64,000 nt of DNA from Oryzisolibacter propanilivorax (GTDB taxonomy: Bacteria; Pseudomonadota; Gammaproteobacteria; Burkholderiales; Burkholderiaceae_C), in assembly GCF_900103645.1 (NCBI RefSeq), contig NZ_FNHP01000004.1:124001-188000 (forward strand), written 5' to 3'. The notes beneath the pieces are model-generated. The model had not been told where the DNA came from. It did not search any database and was given only the letters and a program-made list of their open reading frames with translations. The position numbers were made by a program, and so were the translations under genes. Shown here in pieces: positions 18,427-28,655 of this stretch; position 1 is the first letter of the stretch, and each line of letters opens with the position of its first letter.

Positions 18427-19371
18427 TCACCACAGCAACAAACGACTCACCCGATCCAGCACCGGCCCAGGATAGTGCCGCCGCCCCCCCGCCAGCCGCC
18501 ACCACAGCCGCCGCGCGCGCCAATCCAGATAGTCCTGCACCCACCCCGTCGGCCGCCCCTCGCGCCGCAGCCGCGCCTGCAGCGCCAGCGCCTGGGCCGT
18601 CGTGGCCTGCCCCAAGGCGCGCACGCGGCGCACCACCGCCGGCCCATCGCGCAACAGCCGCAGCACCCGGCTGCCCAGACCGCGCCCCTTGGCGCCCAGC
18701 TGGTTGGCCCCGTGCTGGCGGTACAGCACCAGCGGGTGGTCGACGAAGCGCCGCGCGCCGCCGGCGGCCAGCAGGGCGCACCACCAGTCGTGCATCACCG
18801 CCTCGGGCGGCAGCGGCAGCGCCTGGCATGCCAACGTGCGGCTGACCAGCATGGCGCAGCCGGTGACCTGGTTGATGCTCAGCAGCGTGGTGTCGCTGCA
18901 GTGCGCCGGGTCATAGCGCTGGTGGCGCGCGAACGACGGGTGCAGCGGCGCCAACTGACCATCCACCACCGCCAGGTCGCAGTGCACCAGGCAGGGCTGG
19001 TGCTCACCCACGTCCGCCTGCAGCCGGCGCAGCGCCTGCAGCAGTACGGCCAGCTTGTCCGGCAGCCAGACGTCGTCCTGGTCGCAGAAGGCCATGCAGC
19101 CGGCGATGCCGTCCTGCAGGCTGGCCTGCAACAGGAACTCGAAATTGCGTGCCACCCCGCGCCCGGGCGCGGGGTTGTCCAGCAGCACCAGCCGGCCGCC
19201 GAAGTGCGCGCGCCAGCCCTGCAGCAGCGCCTGCGTGCCGTCGCTGGAGCCGTCGTCGCTGACCAGCACGCGGAAATCCTGGTGCGTCTGCTCCAGCAGC
19301 GACTGCAGCTGCGCGTCCAGGTGGCGCGCGCCGTTGTAGGTAGCCAGCAGCACATCGATGGTGTCCGTCAC
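18427..19371 (-). CDS. Family 2 glycosyltransferase
   Basis: 314 residues from a GTG start that overlaps the stop of the upstream glycosyltransferase by 4 nt. The GT2 nucleotide-sugar fold is clear: IDVLLATYNGARHLDAQL at the N-terminus, VLVSDDGSSDGT, the catalytic-site CDQDDVWLPDK, and later HDWW and YRQHGANQLG, which recall rhamnosyltransferases. It is the last gene of the rfbBDAC cluster, so transfer of rhamnose from dTDP-L-rhamnose to a surface glycan is a reasonable inference, but the donor is not shown by sequence. It is followed by the inverted-repeat block. Confidence 0.88.
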   Translation of the reverse strand: MTDTIDVLLATYNGARHLDAQLQSLLEQTHQDFRVLVSDDGSSDGTQALLQGWRAHFGGRLVLLDNPAPGRGVARNFEFLLQASLQDGIAGCMAFCDQDDVWLPDKLAVLLQALRRLQADVGEHQPCLVHCDLAVVDGQLAPLHPSFARHQRYDPAHCSDTTLLSINQVTGCAMLVSRTLACQALPLPPEAVMHDWWCALLAAGGARRFVDHPLVLYRQHGANQLGAKGRGLGSRVLRLLRDGPAVVRRVRALGQATTAQALALQARLRREGRPTGWVQDYLDWRARRLWWRLAGGRRHYPGPVLDRVSRLLLW

Positions 19372-20552
19372 GCCGGCGCCTCCATGCGCGCCAGCGCGGC
19401 CAGATCGCCGGCGCGCTGGGCCTGCATCAAGGCTTCATAGCGGTCGGTGATGTGTTCCCAGGTGTAGTGCTGGGCGACGATGGCGCGCGCCAGGGCGCTG
19501 CGGCGCGTGCGCTCGGCGTCAAGGGCGCCGGCGTGGCGCGCCAGCGCCCGGGCTAGCTCCGCCGGCGTGCCGAAGTAGTCGGCCGCGTCGCGCGCCACCT
19601 CGCGATTGAAAGGGTTGTCATGGGCGATGACCCAATTGCCGCAGGCCAGCGCTTCGAGCAGCGACGGGTTGGTGCCACCCACCGAATGCCCGTGCAGATG
19701 CGCGGCGGCATGCAGGCGCAGGCAGCGCAGCTGCGCCGGCTGGTACACCCCGCCCACGAAGCGCACCCGCTCACTGGCGTGCGCCAGCAGCCGGCGCTGG
19801 TAGGGCGTGCGGCCCTGCACGTCGCCGACCACCACCAGCGGCAGCGCGCCGGGCTGCGCCAGGCAGCCCTCGATGATCTCCAGCACATGGTTTTCCGGCT
19901 CGGGACGGGCCACCGCCAGCAGGTAGCCGCCGCTGTGCAGGCCCCAGCGCGCCAGCAGTGCGGCGTCTTCCGGCTGTGGCCGCGCGCCTTCCTCGGCGCC
20001 GTAGGCGGCGAAGCTGCACGGCGCGCCGCGCGGGTAGCGCGTGCGCATGCGCTCGGCGATCGCCCGGGCGTCGGCGATCAGCCGCGTGGCGCTGCGCGTG
20101 GCCAGCCATTCCATCGCGCGTAGATACAGGCGCGCGCCCGGGCCCCACTTGCTGCGCGCCCACTCCAGGCCATCGACATTGATCCAAACCGGCGTGCCGC
20201 CAAAGGCGCGCGGCAGCCAGCAGGCCCAGGCGGCGCCGTAACCCAGCATGTAGACCAGGTCATGGCCGCGGCGCGCGTCCCACAGGCAGGCGCAGTCGTA
20301 CGCCAGGGTCGAGGCCGGGCCCCAGTGCGGGCGGCGGCGCTGGCGCACGCGCACGCCGTGGTACTGCCGGTCCAGGCCGGGCGCGCGCCCGTCGGCCTCG
20401 GCATAGACGGTGATGTGGTGCCCGCGCGCGGCCAGACGCACGGCCAGCTGCTCGGCAAAGGTCTCGAAGCCGCCGTAGCCGGCCGGGATGCCGCGCGTGC
20501 CCAGGATGGCGACGCGCAGCAGTGGCGCCGGCGCCGCGCCGGCTGCGCTCAA
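19368..20552 (-). CDS. DUF1972/GT4-type glycosyltransferase
   Basis: 394 residues. The start is a TTG at 20550-20552 overlapping the rfbC stop (TTGA), with GAGG upstream; the longer open frame into rfbC is spurious. The N-terminal domain LRVAILGTRGIPAGYGGFET is the signature of rhamnosyltransferases that carry DUF1972. The C-terminal half is a GT-B fold with VGGVYQPAQLRCL, AHLHGHSVGGTNPSLLEALACG and the GT4 E-x7-E type region. It probably adds rhamnose to a cell-surface polysaccharide made with the adjacent rfb products. Confidence 0.88.
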   Translation of the reverse strand: MSAAGAAPAPLLRVAILGTRGIPAGYGGFETFAEQLAVRLAARGHHITVYAEADGRAPGLDRQYHGVRVRQRRRPHWGPASTLAYDCACLWDARRGHDLVYMLGYGAAWACWLPRAFGGTPVWINVDGLEWARSKWGPGARLYLRAMEWLATRSATRLIADARAIAERMRTRYPRGAPCSFAAYGAEEGARPQPEDAALLARWGLHSGGYLLAVARPEPENHVLEIIEGCLAQPGALPLVVVGDVQGRTPYQRRLLAHASERVRFVGGVYQPAQLRCLRLHAAAHLHGHSVGGTNPSLLEALACGNWVIAHDNPFNREVARDAADYFGTPAELARALARHAGALDAERTRRSALARAIVAQHYTWEHITDRYEALMQAQRAGDLAALARMEAPA

Positions 20553-21091
20553 AGATCGGCCTCGGCCAGCGATCGGCCGGCCTGGTCCTTGGCCGACAGC
20601 TGCACCGGCACGCCGGCGTCGGGCCAGGCAATGGCCAGCTGTGGGTCGTTCCAGGCGATGCAGCGCTCGTGCTCGGGGGCGTAGTAGTCGGTGGTCTTGT
20701 AAAGGAAGTCGGCGCTGTCCGAGAGCACGACGAAGCCGTGCGCGAAGCCCGGCGGCACCCACAGCTGGTGCTGGTTGTCCTCGGACAGTTCGGCGCCGAC
20801 CCACTGGCCGAAGGTGGACGAGCCGCGGCGGATGTCCACCGCCACGTCCCACACCCGCCCGCGCGCCACGCGCACCAGCTTGCCTTGGGGCTGGTGCAGC
20901 TGGTAGTGCAGGCCGCGCAGCACGCCGCGGCTGCTTCGGCTGTGGTTGTCCTGCACGAACTGGTGGTCGGTGCCGGTCGCCTCGTTGAAGGCGCGCTGGT
21001 TGAAGCTCTCGAAGAAGAAGCCGCGCGCGTCGCCGAAGACCTTGGGCTGGATCAGCACCACCTCGGGGATGGCCAGTCGGGTGGCTTGCAT
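20549..21091 (-). CDS. rfbC: dTDP-4-dehydrorhamnose 3,5-epimerase
   Basis: 180 residues, the normal size for RmlC. It epimerises dTDP-4-keto-6-deoxyglucose at C3 and C5. Motifs seen are VFGDARGFFFESFN, FVQDNHSRSSRGVLRGLHYQ (with the catalytic His), VRVARGRVWDVAVDIRRGS, and PPGFAHGFVVLS. It lies 1 nt after rfbA on the same strand and overlaps the following glycosyltransferase start by 4 nt. Part of the rfbB-D-A-C operon. Confidence 0.96.
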   Translation of the reverse strand: MQATRLAIPEVVLIQPKVFGDARGFFFESFNQRAFNEATGTDHQFVQDNHSRSSRGVLRGLHYQLHQPQGKLVRVARGRVWDVAVDIRRGSSTFGQWVGAELSEDNQHQLWVPPGFAHGFVVLSDSADFLYKTTDYYAPEHERCIAWNDPQLAIAWPDAGVPVQLSAKDQAGRSLAEADL

Positions 21092-21092
21092 G

Positions 21093-21980
21093 TCAGTACA
21101 CCTTTTCCTTCAGCAGCCGCTGCAGGTACTGCCCATAGCCGTTCTTGGCCAGGGGCTGCGCCAGGCGCTGCAATTGCGCGTTGTCGATCCAGCCGGCGCG
21201 CCAGGCGATCTCCTCGGGGCAGGCGATCTTCAGGCCCTGGCGCTGCTCCAGGGTGGCGATGAACTGGCCGGCGTCCAGCAAGCTCTCGTGCGTGCCGGTA
21301 TCGAGCCAGGCATAGCCCCGCCCCATGATTTCCACCTGCAACTGGCCGCGCTCCAGGTACAGCCGGTTGAGGTCGGTGATCTCCAGTTCGCCGCGCGGCG
21401 AGGGCTTGAGCGATTTGGCCAGCTCCACCACCTGTTCGTCGTAGAAGTACAGGCCGGTGACGGCGTAGCTGCTCTTCGGAACTGCCGGCTTTTCCTCCAG
21501 GCTCAGCACCTTGCCTGCACCATCGAACTCGGCCACGCCGTAGCGCTCGGGGTCGTGCACGTGGTAGGCGAAGACGCTGGCGCCGCCCTCGCGGCAGTGG
21601 GCGTTGTCCAGCAGCTCGTGGAAGTCGTGGCCGTAGAAGATGTTGTCACCCAGCACCAGCGCGCTGCAGCTGCCCGCCAGGAATTGCTCGCCGATCAGGA
21701 AGGCCTGCGCCAGCCCATCGGGGCTGGGCTGCACGGCGTATTGCAGATCAAGGCCCCACTGGCTGCCGTCGCCCAGCAGCTGCTCGAAGCGCGGCGTGTC
21801 CTGCGGGGTGCTGATGATCAGGATCTCGCGGATGCCGGCCAGCATCAGCGTGGACAGCGGGTAGTAGATCATCGGCTTGTCATAGACCGGCAGCAGCTGC
21901 TTGCTGATGGCCAGCGTCGCCGGGTGCAGCCGCGTGCCGGAGCCGCCGGCGAGGATGATGCCTTTGCGTGTGGAAGTCAT
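21093..21980 (-). CDS. rfbA: Glucose-1-phosphate thymidylyltransferase
   Basis: 295 residues. This enzyme makes dTDP-glucose from dTTP and glucose-1-phosphate, the first step to dTDP-L-rhamnose. Motifs are [16 protein letters not shown], the [19 protein letters not shown] block, [13 protein letters not shown], and [19 protein letters not shown]. The length is standard for RmlA. It sits between rfbD (22 nt gap) and rfbC (1 nt gap), all on the minus strand. Confidence 0.97.
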   Translation of the reverse strand: MTSTRKGIILAGGSGTRLHPATLAISKQLLPVYDKPMIYYPLSTLMLAGIREILIISTPQDTPRFEQLLGDGSQWGLDLQYAVQPSPDGLAQAFLIGEQFLAGSCSALVLGDNIFYGHDFHELLDNAHCREGGASVFAYHVHDPERYGVAEFDGAGKVLSLEEKPAVPKSSYAVTGLYFYDEQVVELAKSLKPSPRGELEITDLNRLYLERGQLQVEIMGRGYAWLDTGTHESLLDAGQFIATLEQRQGLKIACPEEIAWRAGWIDNAQLQRLAQPLAKNGYGQYLQRLLKEKVY

Positions 21981-22002
21981 GTGCGGGGGAAAGGAAGCGT
22001 TT

Positions 22003-22893
22003 TCAGAGAATCTCGGCCAGCATGCGCGCCACGCCCTGCTGCCACGGCGGCAGCTGCAGGCCGAAGGTGGACTGCAGCTTGTGCGTGTCCAGGCGCGAGT
22101 TGTGCGGGCGCCGCGCCGGCGTGGGGAAGGCGCTGGTGGGCACCGGCGCCACCTCGGTTGCTTTCAATTCGATAGCTGCAGGCCCTTGCTGTGCCTGGGC
22201 CAGCACGTATTTCGCATAGGAATGCCAGTTGGTCGCGCCGCCCGCCACGCAGTGGTAAAGGCCGCCATCCTCGGGCCGCGTTTGCAGGTGCCGGATGGCG
22301 TGCGCCGTCACGTCGGCCAGCAGGTCGGCGCCGGTGGGCGCGCCCCACTGGTCGTCGATCACCGTCAGGCGTTCGCGCTCGCTGGCCAAGCGCAGCATCG
22401 TCCTGGCGAAGTTGCCGCCGCGCGCGGCGTAGACCCAGCTGGTGCGCAGGATCAGGTGGCGGCAGCCCGAGGCCTGGATCAGCCGCTCGCCCTCCAGCTT
22501 GGTCGCGCCGTAGACGGACAGCGGCGCGGGCGTGTCTGCTTCTGTCCACGGCCGCTCGCCACTGCCGTCGAAGACGTAGTCGGTGCTGTAGTGGATGAGC
22601 CAGGCGCCTGTGCGCGCGGCCTCCTCGGCCAGCACGCCGGGCGTGGTGGCGTTGAGCAGCTGCGCCAGCTCGGGTTCGCTCTCGGCCTTGTCGACGGCGG
22701 TGTGCGCGGCGGCGTTGACGATGACATCGGGGCGCAGCGCCCGCAGCGTCTCGCGCACGCCTTGCGGGTTGGCGAAGTCGCCGCAGTGCTGCGTGCTGTC
22801 ATGGTCCAGCGCGGTGACGCGGCCCAGCACGGCCAGGCTGCGCTGCAGCTCCCAGCCGACCTGGCCGCCGCAGCCTAATAGCAGGATGTGCAT
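22003..22893 (-). CDS. rfbD: dTDP-4-dehydrorhamnose reductase
   Basis: 296 residues from an ATG with AAGGAG upstream; the frame stays open far into rfbB but that extension is not conserved. RmlD reduces the 4-keto group to give dTDP-L-rhamnose. Seen are the Rossmann motif [13 protein letters not shown], the catalytic YST...Y-x3-K ([20 protein letters not shown]) and [24 protein letters not shown]. The segment [12 protein letters not shown] near residue 240 is encoded by a copy of a dispersed repeat (about 22165-22200), an apparent in-frame insertion in a variable loop. Confidence 0.95.
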   Translation of the reverse strand: MHILLLGCGGQVGWELQRSLAVLGRVTALDHDSTQHCGDFANPQGVRETLRALRPDVIVNAAAHTAVDKAESEPELAQLLNATTPGVLAEEAARTGAWLIHYSTDYVFDGSGERPWTEADTPAPLSVYGATKLEGERLIQASGCRHLILRTSWVYAARGGNFARTMLRLASERERLTVIDDQWGAPTGADLLADVTAHAIRHLQTRPEDGGLYHCVAGGATNWHSYAKYVLAQAQQGPAAIELKATEVAPVPTSAFPTPARRPHNSRLDTHKLQSTFGLQLPPWQQGVARMLAEIL

Positions 22894-22906
22894 GGCGCTC
22901 GCTCCT

Positions 22907-23968
22907 TCAGGCGCTCTGGTACTGCTTTTGCACCCAGTCGCGGTAGGCGCCGGACTGCACCTGCGCCACCCATTCGGGGTGTTCCAGGTACCACTGCACG
23001 GTTTTTCGGATGCCGGTCTCGAAGGTCTCGGCCGGCTTCCAGCCCAGCTCGCGCTCGAGCTTGCGCGCATCGATGGCGTAGCGCCGGTCGTGGCCGGGTC
23101 GGTCGGTGACGTGGGTGATCTGCGCGGCGTAGCTCTGGCCATCGGCGCGCGGGCGCAGCTCGTCCAGCAGACTGCAGATGAGGCGCACGATGTCGATGTT
23201 GGCCGATTCGTTCCAGCCGCCGACGTTGTAGGTCTCGCCCAGGCGGCCGGCCTCCAGCACTCGGCGGATGGCGCTGCAGTGGTCGCGCACGTACAGCCAG
23301 TCGCGGATCTGGCGGCCGTCGCCGTAGATCGGCAGCGGCTTGCCGGCCAGCGCGTTGACGATGACCAACGGAATGAGTTTTTCCGGGAAGTGGTAGGGGC
23401 CGTAGTTGTTGCTGCAGTTGGTAGTCAGCACCGGCAGGCCATAGGTATGGTGCCAGGCCCGCACCAGGTGGTCGCTGGCGGCCTTGCTGGCCGAGTACGG
23501 GCTGTTGGGCTCGTAGTTGTGCGTCTCGGTGAAGGCCGGGGCCTCGGGCTCGAGCGTGCCGTAGACCTCGTCGGTGGAAACGTGCAGGAAGCGGAAGGCT
23601 TCCTTTTCCATCGCAGGCAGCCCGCTCCAGTGCTGGCGCACGGCCTCCAGCAGCCGGAAGGTACCGACCACGTTGGTCTGGATAAAGTCCTCGGGGCCGT
23701 GGATGGAGCGGTCGACGTGGCTCTCTGCGGCGAAGTTGACCACGGCGCGCGGGCGGTGCTGGGCCAGCAGGCGGTCCAGCAGCGTGCGGTCGGCGATGTC
23801 GCCCTGGACGAAGGTGTGGCGTGTGTCCTGGCTCAGGCTGTCCAGGTTGTGCACGTTGCCGGCGTAGGTCAGCTTGTCCAGGTTGAGCACGGGCTCGTCG
23901 CACTGGGCCAGCCAGTCGAGCACGAAGTTGGCGCCGATGAAGCCGGCGCCGCCAGTCACGAGAATCAT
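22907..23968 (-). CDS. rfbB: dTDP-glucose 4,6-dehydratase
   Basis: 353 residues, starting at the ATG before [14 protein letters not shown]; an upstream extension of 14 codons lacks family similarity. RmlB converts dTDP-glucose to the 4-keto-6-deoxy sugar. Motifs are the NAD-binding [26 protein letters not shown], the catalytic [12 protein letters not shown], and [18 protein letters not shown]. It is the first gene of the rfbB-D-A-C operon; rfbD follows after 13 nt. Confidence 0.97.
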   Translation of the reverse strand: MILVTGGAGFIGANFVLDWLAQCDEPVLNLDKLTYAGNVHNLDSLSQDTRHTFVQGDIADRTLLDRLLAQHRPRAVVNFAAESHVDRSIHGPEDFIQTNVVGTFRLLEAVRQHWSGLPAMEKEAFRFLHVSTDEVYGTLEPEAPAFTETHNYEPNSPYSASKAASDHLVRAWHHTYGLPVLTTNCSNNYGPYHFPEKLIPLVIVNALAGKPLPIYGDGRQIRDWLYVRDHCSAIRRVLEAGRLGETYNVGGWNESANIDIVRLICSLLDELRPRADGQSYAAQITHVTDRPGHDRRYAIDARKLERELGWKPAETFETGIRKTVQWYLEHPEWVAQVQSGAYRDWVQKQYQSA

Positions 23969-24053
23969 GGATGGAGCTCTTTCGCAGCGCGCCCGCCGGG
24001 GCGCGGGCAAAACGCGTGATTATCCCATTGCCCCCGCACGGGGCCGCCCAGGC

Positions 24054-24830
24054 TCAGGCGGGCGCGTCGGCCCAGCGGTGCGCGGTGATTTCCAGCAGGC
24101 CGTCGAAGATCAGGTTTTCCACCAGCTCGAAGGGACGCGTCATGCTCGGCGCCATCTTCCAGCCGGCGCCGCCGGTCATGATGCACGCCGGCTCCTGGCC
24201 GCAGTGCGCCAGCAGGTGCTGGACCATGCACTCCACCGCGCCGGCGATCGCGTAGGTGCCGCCGCTGGTCAGCGCGTCGCTGGTGTTGGACGGAAAGGGC
24301 CGCACCTCGCCGGTGGGCACATGCAGGCCGGCGGTGCCGGCCTCCAGCGCGCGCAGCATGATGCCGTGGCCCGGCAGGATGAAGCCGCCCAGGAAACGGC
24401 CCGAGGCGTCCAGCGCCTCCACCGTGACCGCCGTGCCGACCATCACCAGCACCAGCGGCCGCGCCGCCCCCTGCGCCAGCACGCGGTGGCGCGCGCCGAT
24501 CATGGCCACCCAGCGGTCGGCGCCCAGGCGCGAAGGATGGTCGTATCCATTGACCACCCCGGCCTCCTCGGCGGCGGGCACGACCCAGCGCGGCGGCACG
24601 TCCCACAGCTCCATCTGTTCGGCCACGCGCCGGCGCACGGTGTCGCCCGCGACAACGCAGCCCAGCATGTGCCGCGGCGGCGCCAGCCGCGCCCACGGGC
24701 CTTCGGACAGGCGTTCGATATGGTCCAGGAACTCGACGCCATGCTCCAGCAGCGCGGCGCCCGGGCGCGCCTGATCGAACACGGCCCATTTCAGGCGGGT
24801 GTTGCCGACGTCGATGGCCAGGAATGTCAT
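24054..24830 (-). CDS. coaX: Type III pantothenate kinase
   Basis: 258 residues. CoaX phosphorylates pantothenate in the first step of coenzyme A synthesis. The ASKHA-type phosphate motif is [15 protein letters not shown] at the N-terminus. [22 protein letters not shown] and [15 protein letters not shown] are characteristic of the CoaX family, and the final third carries [11 protein letters not shown] and MTGGAGW. It is divergent from the BON/LysM gene, with 174 bp between the starts, and follows the rfb operon on the opposite side. Confidence 0.93.
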   Translation of the reverse strand: MTFLAIDVGNTRLKWAVFDQARPGAALLEHGVEFLDHIERLSEGPWARLAPPRHMLGCVVAGDTVRRRVAEQMELWDVPPRWVVPAAEEAGVVNGYDHPSRLGADRWVAMIGARHRVLAQGAARPLVLVMVGTAVTVEALDASGRFLGGFILPGHGIMLRALEAGTAGLHVPTGEVRPFPSNTSDALTSGGTYAIAGAVECMVQHLLAHCGQEPACIMTGGAGWKMAPSMTRPFELVENLIFDGLLEITAHRWADAPA

Positions 24831-25004
24831 GGCGCGGATTATGGCAACGCCGCCGGCCTCTCCGGCCCGGGGCGAAACATGCCGGATGCCACCGGCCGGC
24901 CCGCTTCGGGCGCCTGTCCGACAGCGCCGCCGCCACGGCAGTGGCTACAGTGGCCGCGCGACATGCGACGCGCATGTTTTTGCCTCAACCACAAGGAGTC
25001 CATC

Positions 25005-25532
25005 ATGGGTCTTTTCAGTTTCGTCAAGGAAGCCGGGGAAAAGCTGTTCGGCGGCAAGGAAGCACATGCCGCGCCGGCACCGGCCCCGGCCAGCCCTGGC
25101 GCAGCGCCCGCGGCCGCTGCCGCGCCTTCGCAGGACGACCTCAACGCCCGCGCCGGCAAGGCCATCGAGACCTACATCGCCTCGCAGAACCTGGGCGTGT
25201 CCAACGTCAAGGTGCAGTTCGACGGCAACCAAGGCAAGGTCACCGTGAGCGGCACCGCACCCACGCAGGCGGCCAAGGAAAAGGTCACCCTGTGCTGCGG
25301 CAACGTGGCGCACGTGACCAGCGTGGACAACCAGATGAGCGTGACCAACCCCGAGCCCGAGGCGCAGTACCACGACGTGGTCAGCGGCGACACGCTGTCG
25401 GCCATCGCCAAGAAGTTCTACGGCGATGCCAACAAGTACAACCTGATCTTCGAGGCCAACAAGCCCATGCTGAGCGACCCGAACAAGATCTACCCAGGCC
25501 AGAAGCTGCGCATTCCGTCGCTGGCCAAGTAA
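25005..25532 (+). CDS. lysM: BON and LysM domain protein (Kbp/YgaU-like)
   Basis: 175 residues from an ATG preceded by AAGGAG. After a short amphipathic start (MGLFSFVKEAGEKLFGGKE) and an Ala/Pro-rich linker comes a BON domain (~45-105, VSNVKVQFDGNQGKVTVSGTAP). A C-terminal LysM domain follows (~123-172, YHDVVSGDTLSAIAKKFYG, NKIYPGQKLRIP). This matches the E. coli potassium-binding protein Kbp (YgaU), a cytoplasmic protein despite LysM. No signal peptide is seen. A strong terminator follows within 20 nt, so it is a single-gene unit. Confidence 0.92.
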   Translation: MGLFSFVKEAGEKLFGGKEAHAAPAPAPASPGAAPAAAAAPSQDDLNARAGKAIETYIASQNLGVSNVKVQFDGNQGKVTVSGTAPTQAAKEKVTLCCGNVAHVTSVDNQMSVTNPEPEAQYHDVVSGDTLSAIAKKFYGDANKYNLIFEANKPMLSDPNKIYPGQKLRIPSLAK

Positions 25533-25550
25533 GCGGCAGCATCCGGCAAA

Positions 25551-25587
25551 AGCCAACCGGCGCCCGTTGCGGGCGCCGGCTTTTTTC
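25551..25587 (+). terminator. Rho-independent terminator after lysM
   Basis: A GC-rich stem (CCGGCGCCC / GGGCGCCGG, loop GTTGC) is followed by a C and then six T residues. It begins about 20 nt after the stop of the BON/LysM gene. The A-rich flank on the other side (AAAAGCC) could let it work for the convergent protease gene as well. Confidence 0.9.
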
Positions 25588-25605
25588 CATGCCGCCGCGC
25601 GGCGC

Positions 25606-27933
25606 TCACGGCGCCATCACGTGCACCAGGCGGAATTTCTGCTGCTGCAGCATCTGCTCCTCGCTGGTGCCATAGCCGATGAAGATGGCCGTGCCGCCCA
25701 GGCCCGAGCCGGCATGGGCCAGGTGGTCGAACACCCGTATGTCGAAGGACCGCGCGCCGCTGAACTGCGCGTAGCTGCGCAGCCCGGCGGCCAGCGGCTG
25801 CCACTGGCCCTGGCCCAGCGTCCAGAGGTCGCCCGTGGGCAGGACCGCCACCACATACGCCTGCAGCGCGTTGCCCTGCTCGTCGGCGCTGGGGGTGATG
25901 GTGGCCGACAGCGTCAGCCCGCGCGCATCGCCGCTGACGAAAGGCACGATGCCCGCCGCCGGCGGCTGGCCGGACATGGCGTTCCAGGCACTGGCGATGT
26001 CCAGGATGCCGTAGCCCCAGGCCGCGTCGGCGCCGGCTGGGTTGGCCACCGCCGGGTCGAACATCGGCAGGCTGGCCGGGGTATAGGACGTGCGCTGCAC
26101 ATGGCCCAGTAGCAGGCGCCTCGCCTCGTCTGGGGTCAACGCCGGGTTCTTCTGCAACAGCAGCGCCACCGCGCCCGTGACGTGCGGGGTGGCCATGCTG
26201 GTACCCAGGTAGGCGACGTGCTGGCCATCGGCATCGACGCGCCTGCCGGCATGGTCCTCCTCGGCGTCATGGCCCAGAGCGGCCAGGATCATCGCGCCCG
26301 GCGCCAGGATCTCGGGCTTGGCGACCATCGGGCAGCGCTGCGGCACACTGCAGGCGCGGCGCGGGCCACGGCTGGAGAAATGCGCCACCTCGCCCACGGC
26401 GCCCAGGCTGCTGAGCTCGCCCACCGTGCCGTTCAGGCCCTGCCACTGCTGGCGCGTGACGTAGGCGCCGACGCAGATCGGCCCGGTGGCCGAGCAGGTG
26501 TCGGTCAGGATCTGGCCGGTGACGGGGCTGATGTGGTCGATGAAGTGCGCGTCGCTGCCATCCTCGGCGCCGATGATGCTTACCGTGCCTGCGCCCTGCA
26601 CCGACCGCACCTCGACGCTCCAGTCGCCCGCGGGGCGCTGGCCGGCGCCATTGGTGTCCAGCAGCACCAGCACCTCGCGGTCCCCGTTGAGGGGGTTGGG
26701 CGCGGTGTTGGCGATGCCGACCGCGCCGCAGGGCGTGTCCACCTCGTATTCGTCGGTGCCTGCCGCCACCCAGGCGCTCTCGCAGGCGCCGTTGCGCACG
26801 CGCACCGACCAGCGGTAGCTGCCTGGATACCACAGCTGCAGCATCTGCGCGTTGCCGGACGGGTTGCGGTAGCCGATGCGCACCGTCTCGCCCTGCGCCA
26901 GCGCGGCCTCGGCGCGGATCGGCGCGTCGGCCTCGTTGCCCGCGGCGGCGGTGATGATGAAGCCCGGCCCCACGGCATGCGTCAGCGCGGTCTCGTAGTT
27001 GGACGTGCCGTCGCGGTTGCCGTAGTAGCTGCCCAGCGACAGGTTGACCACCGCCGGCTTGCCCAGCGCCTGGGCACGCGACTTGATGTAGTGCACGGCG
27101 TCGATCACGGCGTTGCTGTTGTCCACCCCGTCGCCAATGGCGTTGGCCACCAGCAGGTCGGCCATCGGTGCCATGCCGATGTGGCGGAACGCGGCGACGC
27201 CGTTGCCCGTGGCTTGGCCGTTGCCGGCGGCGATGCTGCCGACGTGGGTGCCATGGTTGCCGTGCGAAGGCTGTGGGCAGGCGGGCGAGCCCACGCCTTC
27301 GGCAATGGCCATATTGATTTGCGCCACGCTGCACTCGCGCCCGTAGGTCTGACCGGGCGGCGGCGCGCCGCCGACGCCCGCGCGCATGTCCCACAGCCCC
27401 AGCAGCCGGGTGCTGCCATCGGCCTTGCGGAAGTCGAAGTGCCGAAAATCCAGCCCGTCATCGACCACGCCGACGATCACGCCCTGCCCGGTAGCGCCGC
27501 TCCACTGCAGCGGCGGGCCCGAGCGCAGCGCCGTGGCGCCGGTGGCCGGCACGCTCAGCGCCAGGCGTGCGGGTAGGCGCCGCGCGGCCTCGACGAACTC
27601 GACGCCTGGCACCTGTGCGACCTCGCGCAGCCGCGCGCGCGGCACCTGGGCGGTGACGATGTTGCCGCTGACGGTGCCCAGGCGCACGCCCAGCGCGCGC
27701 AGCGCATCAAAGGGCGCGCCAGTGAAGCGAATGGTGACGGCCACTAGGTCGGCGTCTTCGTCCTGCGCCCCGCGTGCCTGCGGGCGCGTGGCCGGGGCGT
27801 GGGGTCGTGCCGCCAGCAGTGACAGCTTGCCGTCCAGGCCAGGGGCCGCGTGCAGGGCGCCGGCGCCGGTGGCCAAGCAGGCGCCCAGCAGTGCAGCCCG
27901 CCACGAGGGCGGACAGTGGTGTGCGAAGGTCAA
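25606..27933 (-). CDS. Secreted subtilisin-like serine protease (S8 family)
   Basis: About 775 residues. The best start is a TTG at 27931-27933 with GGGGAG 8 nt upstream; a further 20-codon extension to another TTG is possible. The N-terminus is a signal peptide (hydrophobic WRAALLGACLATGAGALHAAPG). A propeptide-like region precedes the S8 domain with the triad Asp (GVIVGVVDDGLDF), His (HGNHGTHVGSIAAGN) and Ser (LGTSMATPHVTGAVALLL). A PA-like or beta insert lies between His and Ser (TDTCSATGPICVGAY), and about 150 residues follow the catalytic domain. Export by Sec is expected and delivery through the T2SS is possible; the latter is inference. Confidence 0.9.
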   Translation of the reverse strand: MTFAHHCPPSWRAALLGACLATGAGALHAAPGLDGKLSLLAARPHAPATRPQARGAQDEDADLVAVTIRFTGAPFDALRALGVRLGTVSGNIVTAQVPRARLREVAQVPGVEFVEAARRLPARLALSVPATGATALRSGPPLQWSGATGQGVIVGVVDDGLDFRHFDFRKADGSTRLLGLWDMRAGVGGAPPPGQTYGRECSVAQINMAIAEGVGSPACPQPSHGNHGTHVGSIAAGNGQATGNGVAAFRHIGMAPMADLLVANAIGDGVDNSNAVIDAVHYIKSRAQALGKPAVVNLSLGSYYGNRDGTSNYETALTHAVGPGFIITAAAGNEADAPIRAEAALAQGETVRIGYRNPSGNAQMLQLWYPGSYRWSVRVRNGACESAWVAAGTDEYEVDTPCGAVGIANTAPNPLNGDREVLVLLDTNGAGQRPAGDWSVEVRSVQGAGTVSIIGAEDGSDAHFIDHISPVTGQILTDTCSATGPICVGAYVTRQQWQGLNGTVGELSSLGAVGEVAHFSSRGPRRACSVPQRCPMVAKPEILAPGAMILAALGHDAEEDHAGRRVDADGQHVAYLGTSMATPHVTGAVALLLQKNPALTPDEARRLLLGHVQRTSYTPASLPMFDPAVANPAGADAAWGYGILDIASAWNAMSGQPPAAGIVPFVSGDARGLTLSATITPSADEQGNALQAYVVAVLPTGDLWTLGQGQWQPLAAGLRSYAQFSGARSFDIRVFDHLAHAGSGLGGTAIFIGYGTSEEQMLQQQKFRLVHVMAP

Positions 27934-28043
27934 AATGGAGTCTCCCCAGAACAAGCGCGGGCACGCGCCGTGCGGGCGTGCATCGTGTCGCAAGCCTTGA
28001 CCAATGGCAAGCAGTTGTTACATCAGGGCCACGGCCTGCGGCT

Positions 28044-28493
28044 TCAGCCCTGCTGCCACGGTAGCCCGCGCAGCCGCCAGCCGCCCAGCCGGCCGCGCCG
28101 GCCCTGCGCATCGCGCTCGCCCTCGAAGCCTTCGAGGATGTTGAACGCCTGCAGGCCCAGTTCGGTGGCGCGGCGCGCGGCCGCCACCGAGCGCACGCCG
28201 CTGCGGCACAGCAGCAGCACCCGGGCGCCGTCCGGCACGGCGGCGCGCAGCTGGCCGTCGAAGTCGGGGTTGGGCGCCATGCCGGGCCACTGCTTCCAGG
28301 CCACGGCGGTGGCGCCAGGCACGCGGCCGATCCATTCGCGCTCGGCGTCGGTGCGCACGTCCACCAACACCGCCTCGCCGGACTGCAGCCAGCGCCAGGC
28401 CAGCTCGGGGCTGACGTCGCCGGCATAGCCGTCGGCGGTCTGCGGATGGTCGGGCAACAGGGCGGGAACCGGGGTGGAGATGGGCGTGTTCAT
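28044..28493 (-). CDS. Rhodanese-like domain protein
   Basis: 149 residues, single rhodanese domain. Typical motifs are VDVRTDAEREWIGRVPGATAVAW and the active-site loop LLCRSGVRSVAAARRA, where Cys would carry the persulfide and CRSGVRS matches sulfurtransferases. ELGLQAFNILEGFEGERDAQGRR resembles the C-terminus of GlpE/PspE-like single-domain rhodaneses of Burkholderiales. No signal peptide, so probably cytoplasmic. The physiological sulfur acceptor is not evident. Confidence 0.9.
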   Translation of the reverse strand: MNTPISTPVPALLPDHPQTADGYAGDVSPELAWRWLQSGEAVLVDVRTDAEREWIGRVPGATAVAWKQWPGMAPNPDFDGQLRAAVPDGARVLLLCRSGVRSVAAARRATELGLQAFNILEGFEGERDAQGRRGRLGGWRLRGLPWQQG

Positions 28494-28655
28494 GGCCGCG
28501 CCAGTATGCCGCGAACCATTGCCAGATCGTGCCGCAGGAGCGCTCCACAGTGCCCAGCCGGTGCGCGGACGCAGGAACGCCCTGGCATAGGGGGTGTGCC
28601 GGCACGCCGGTCTGAGACGCGAGCACGGGCAGCCGCGCCGGCGTTGCCTCTGCCG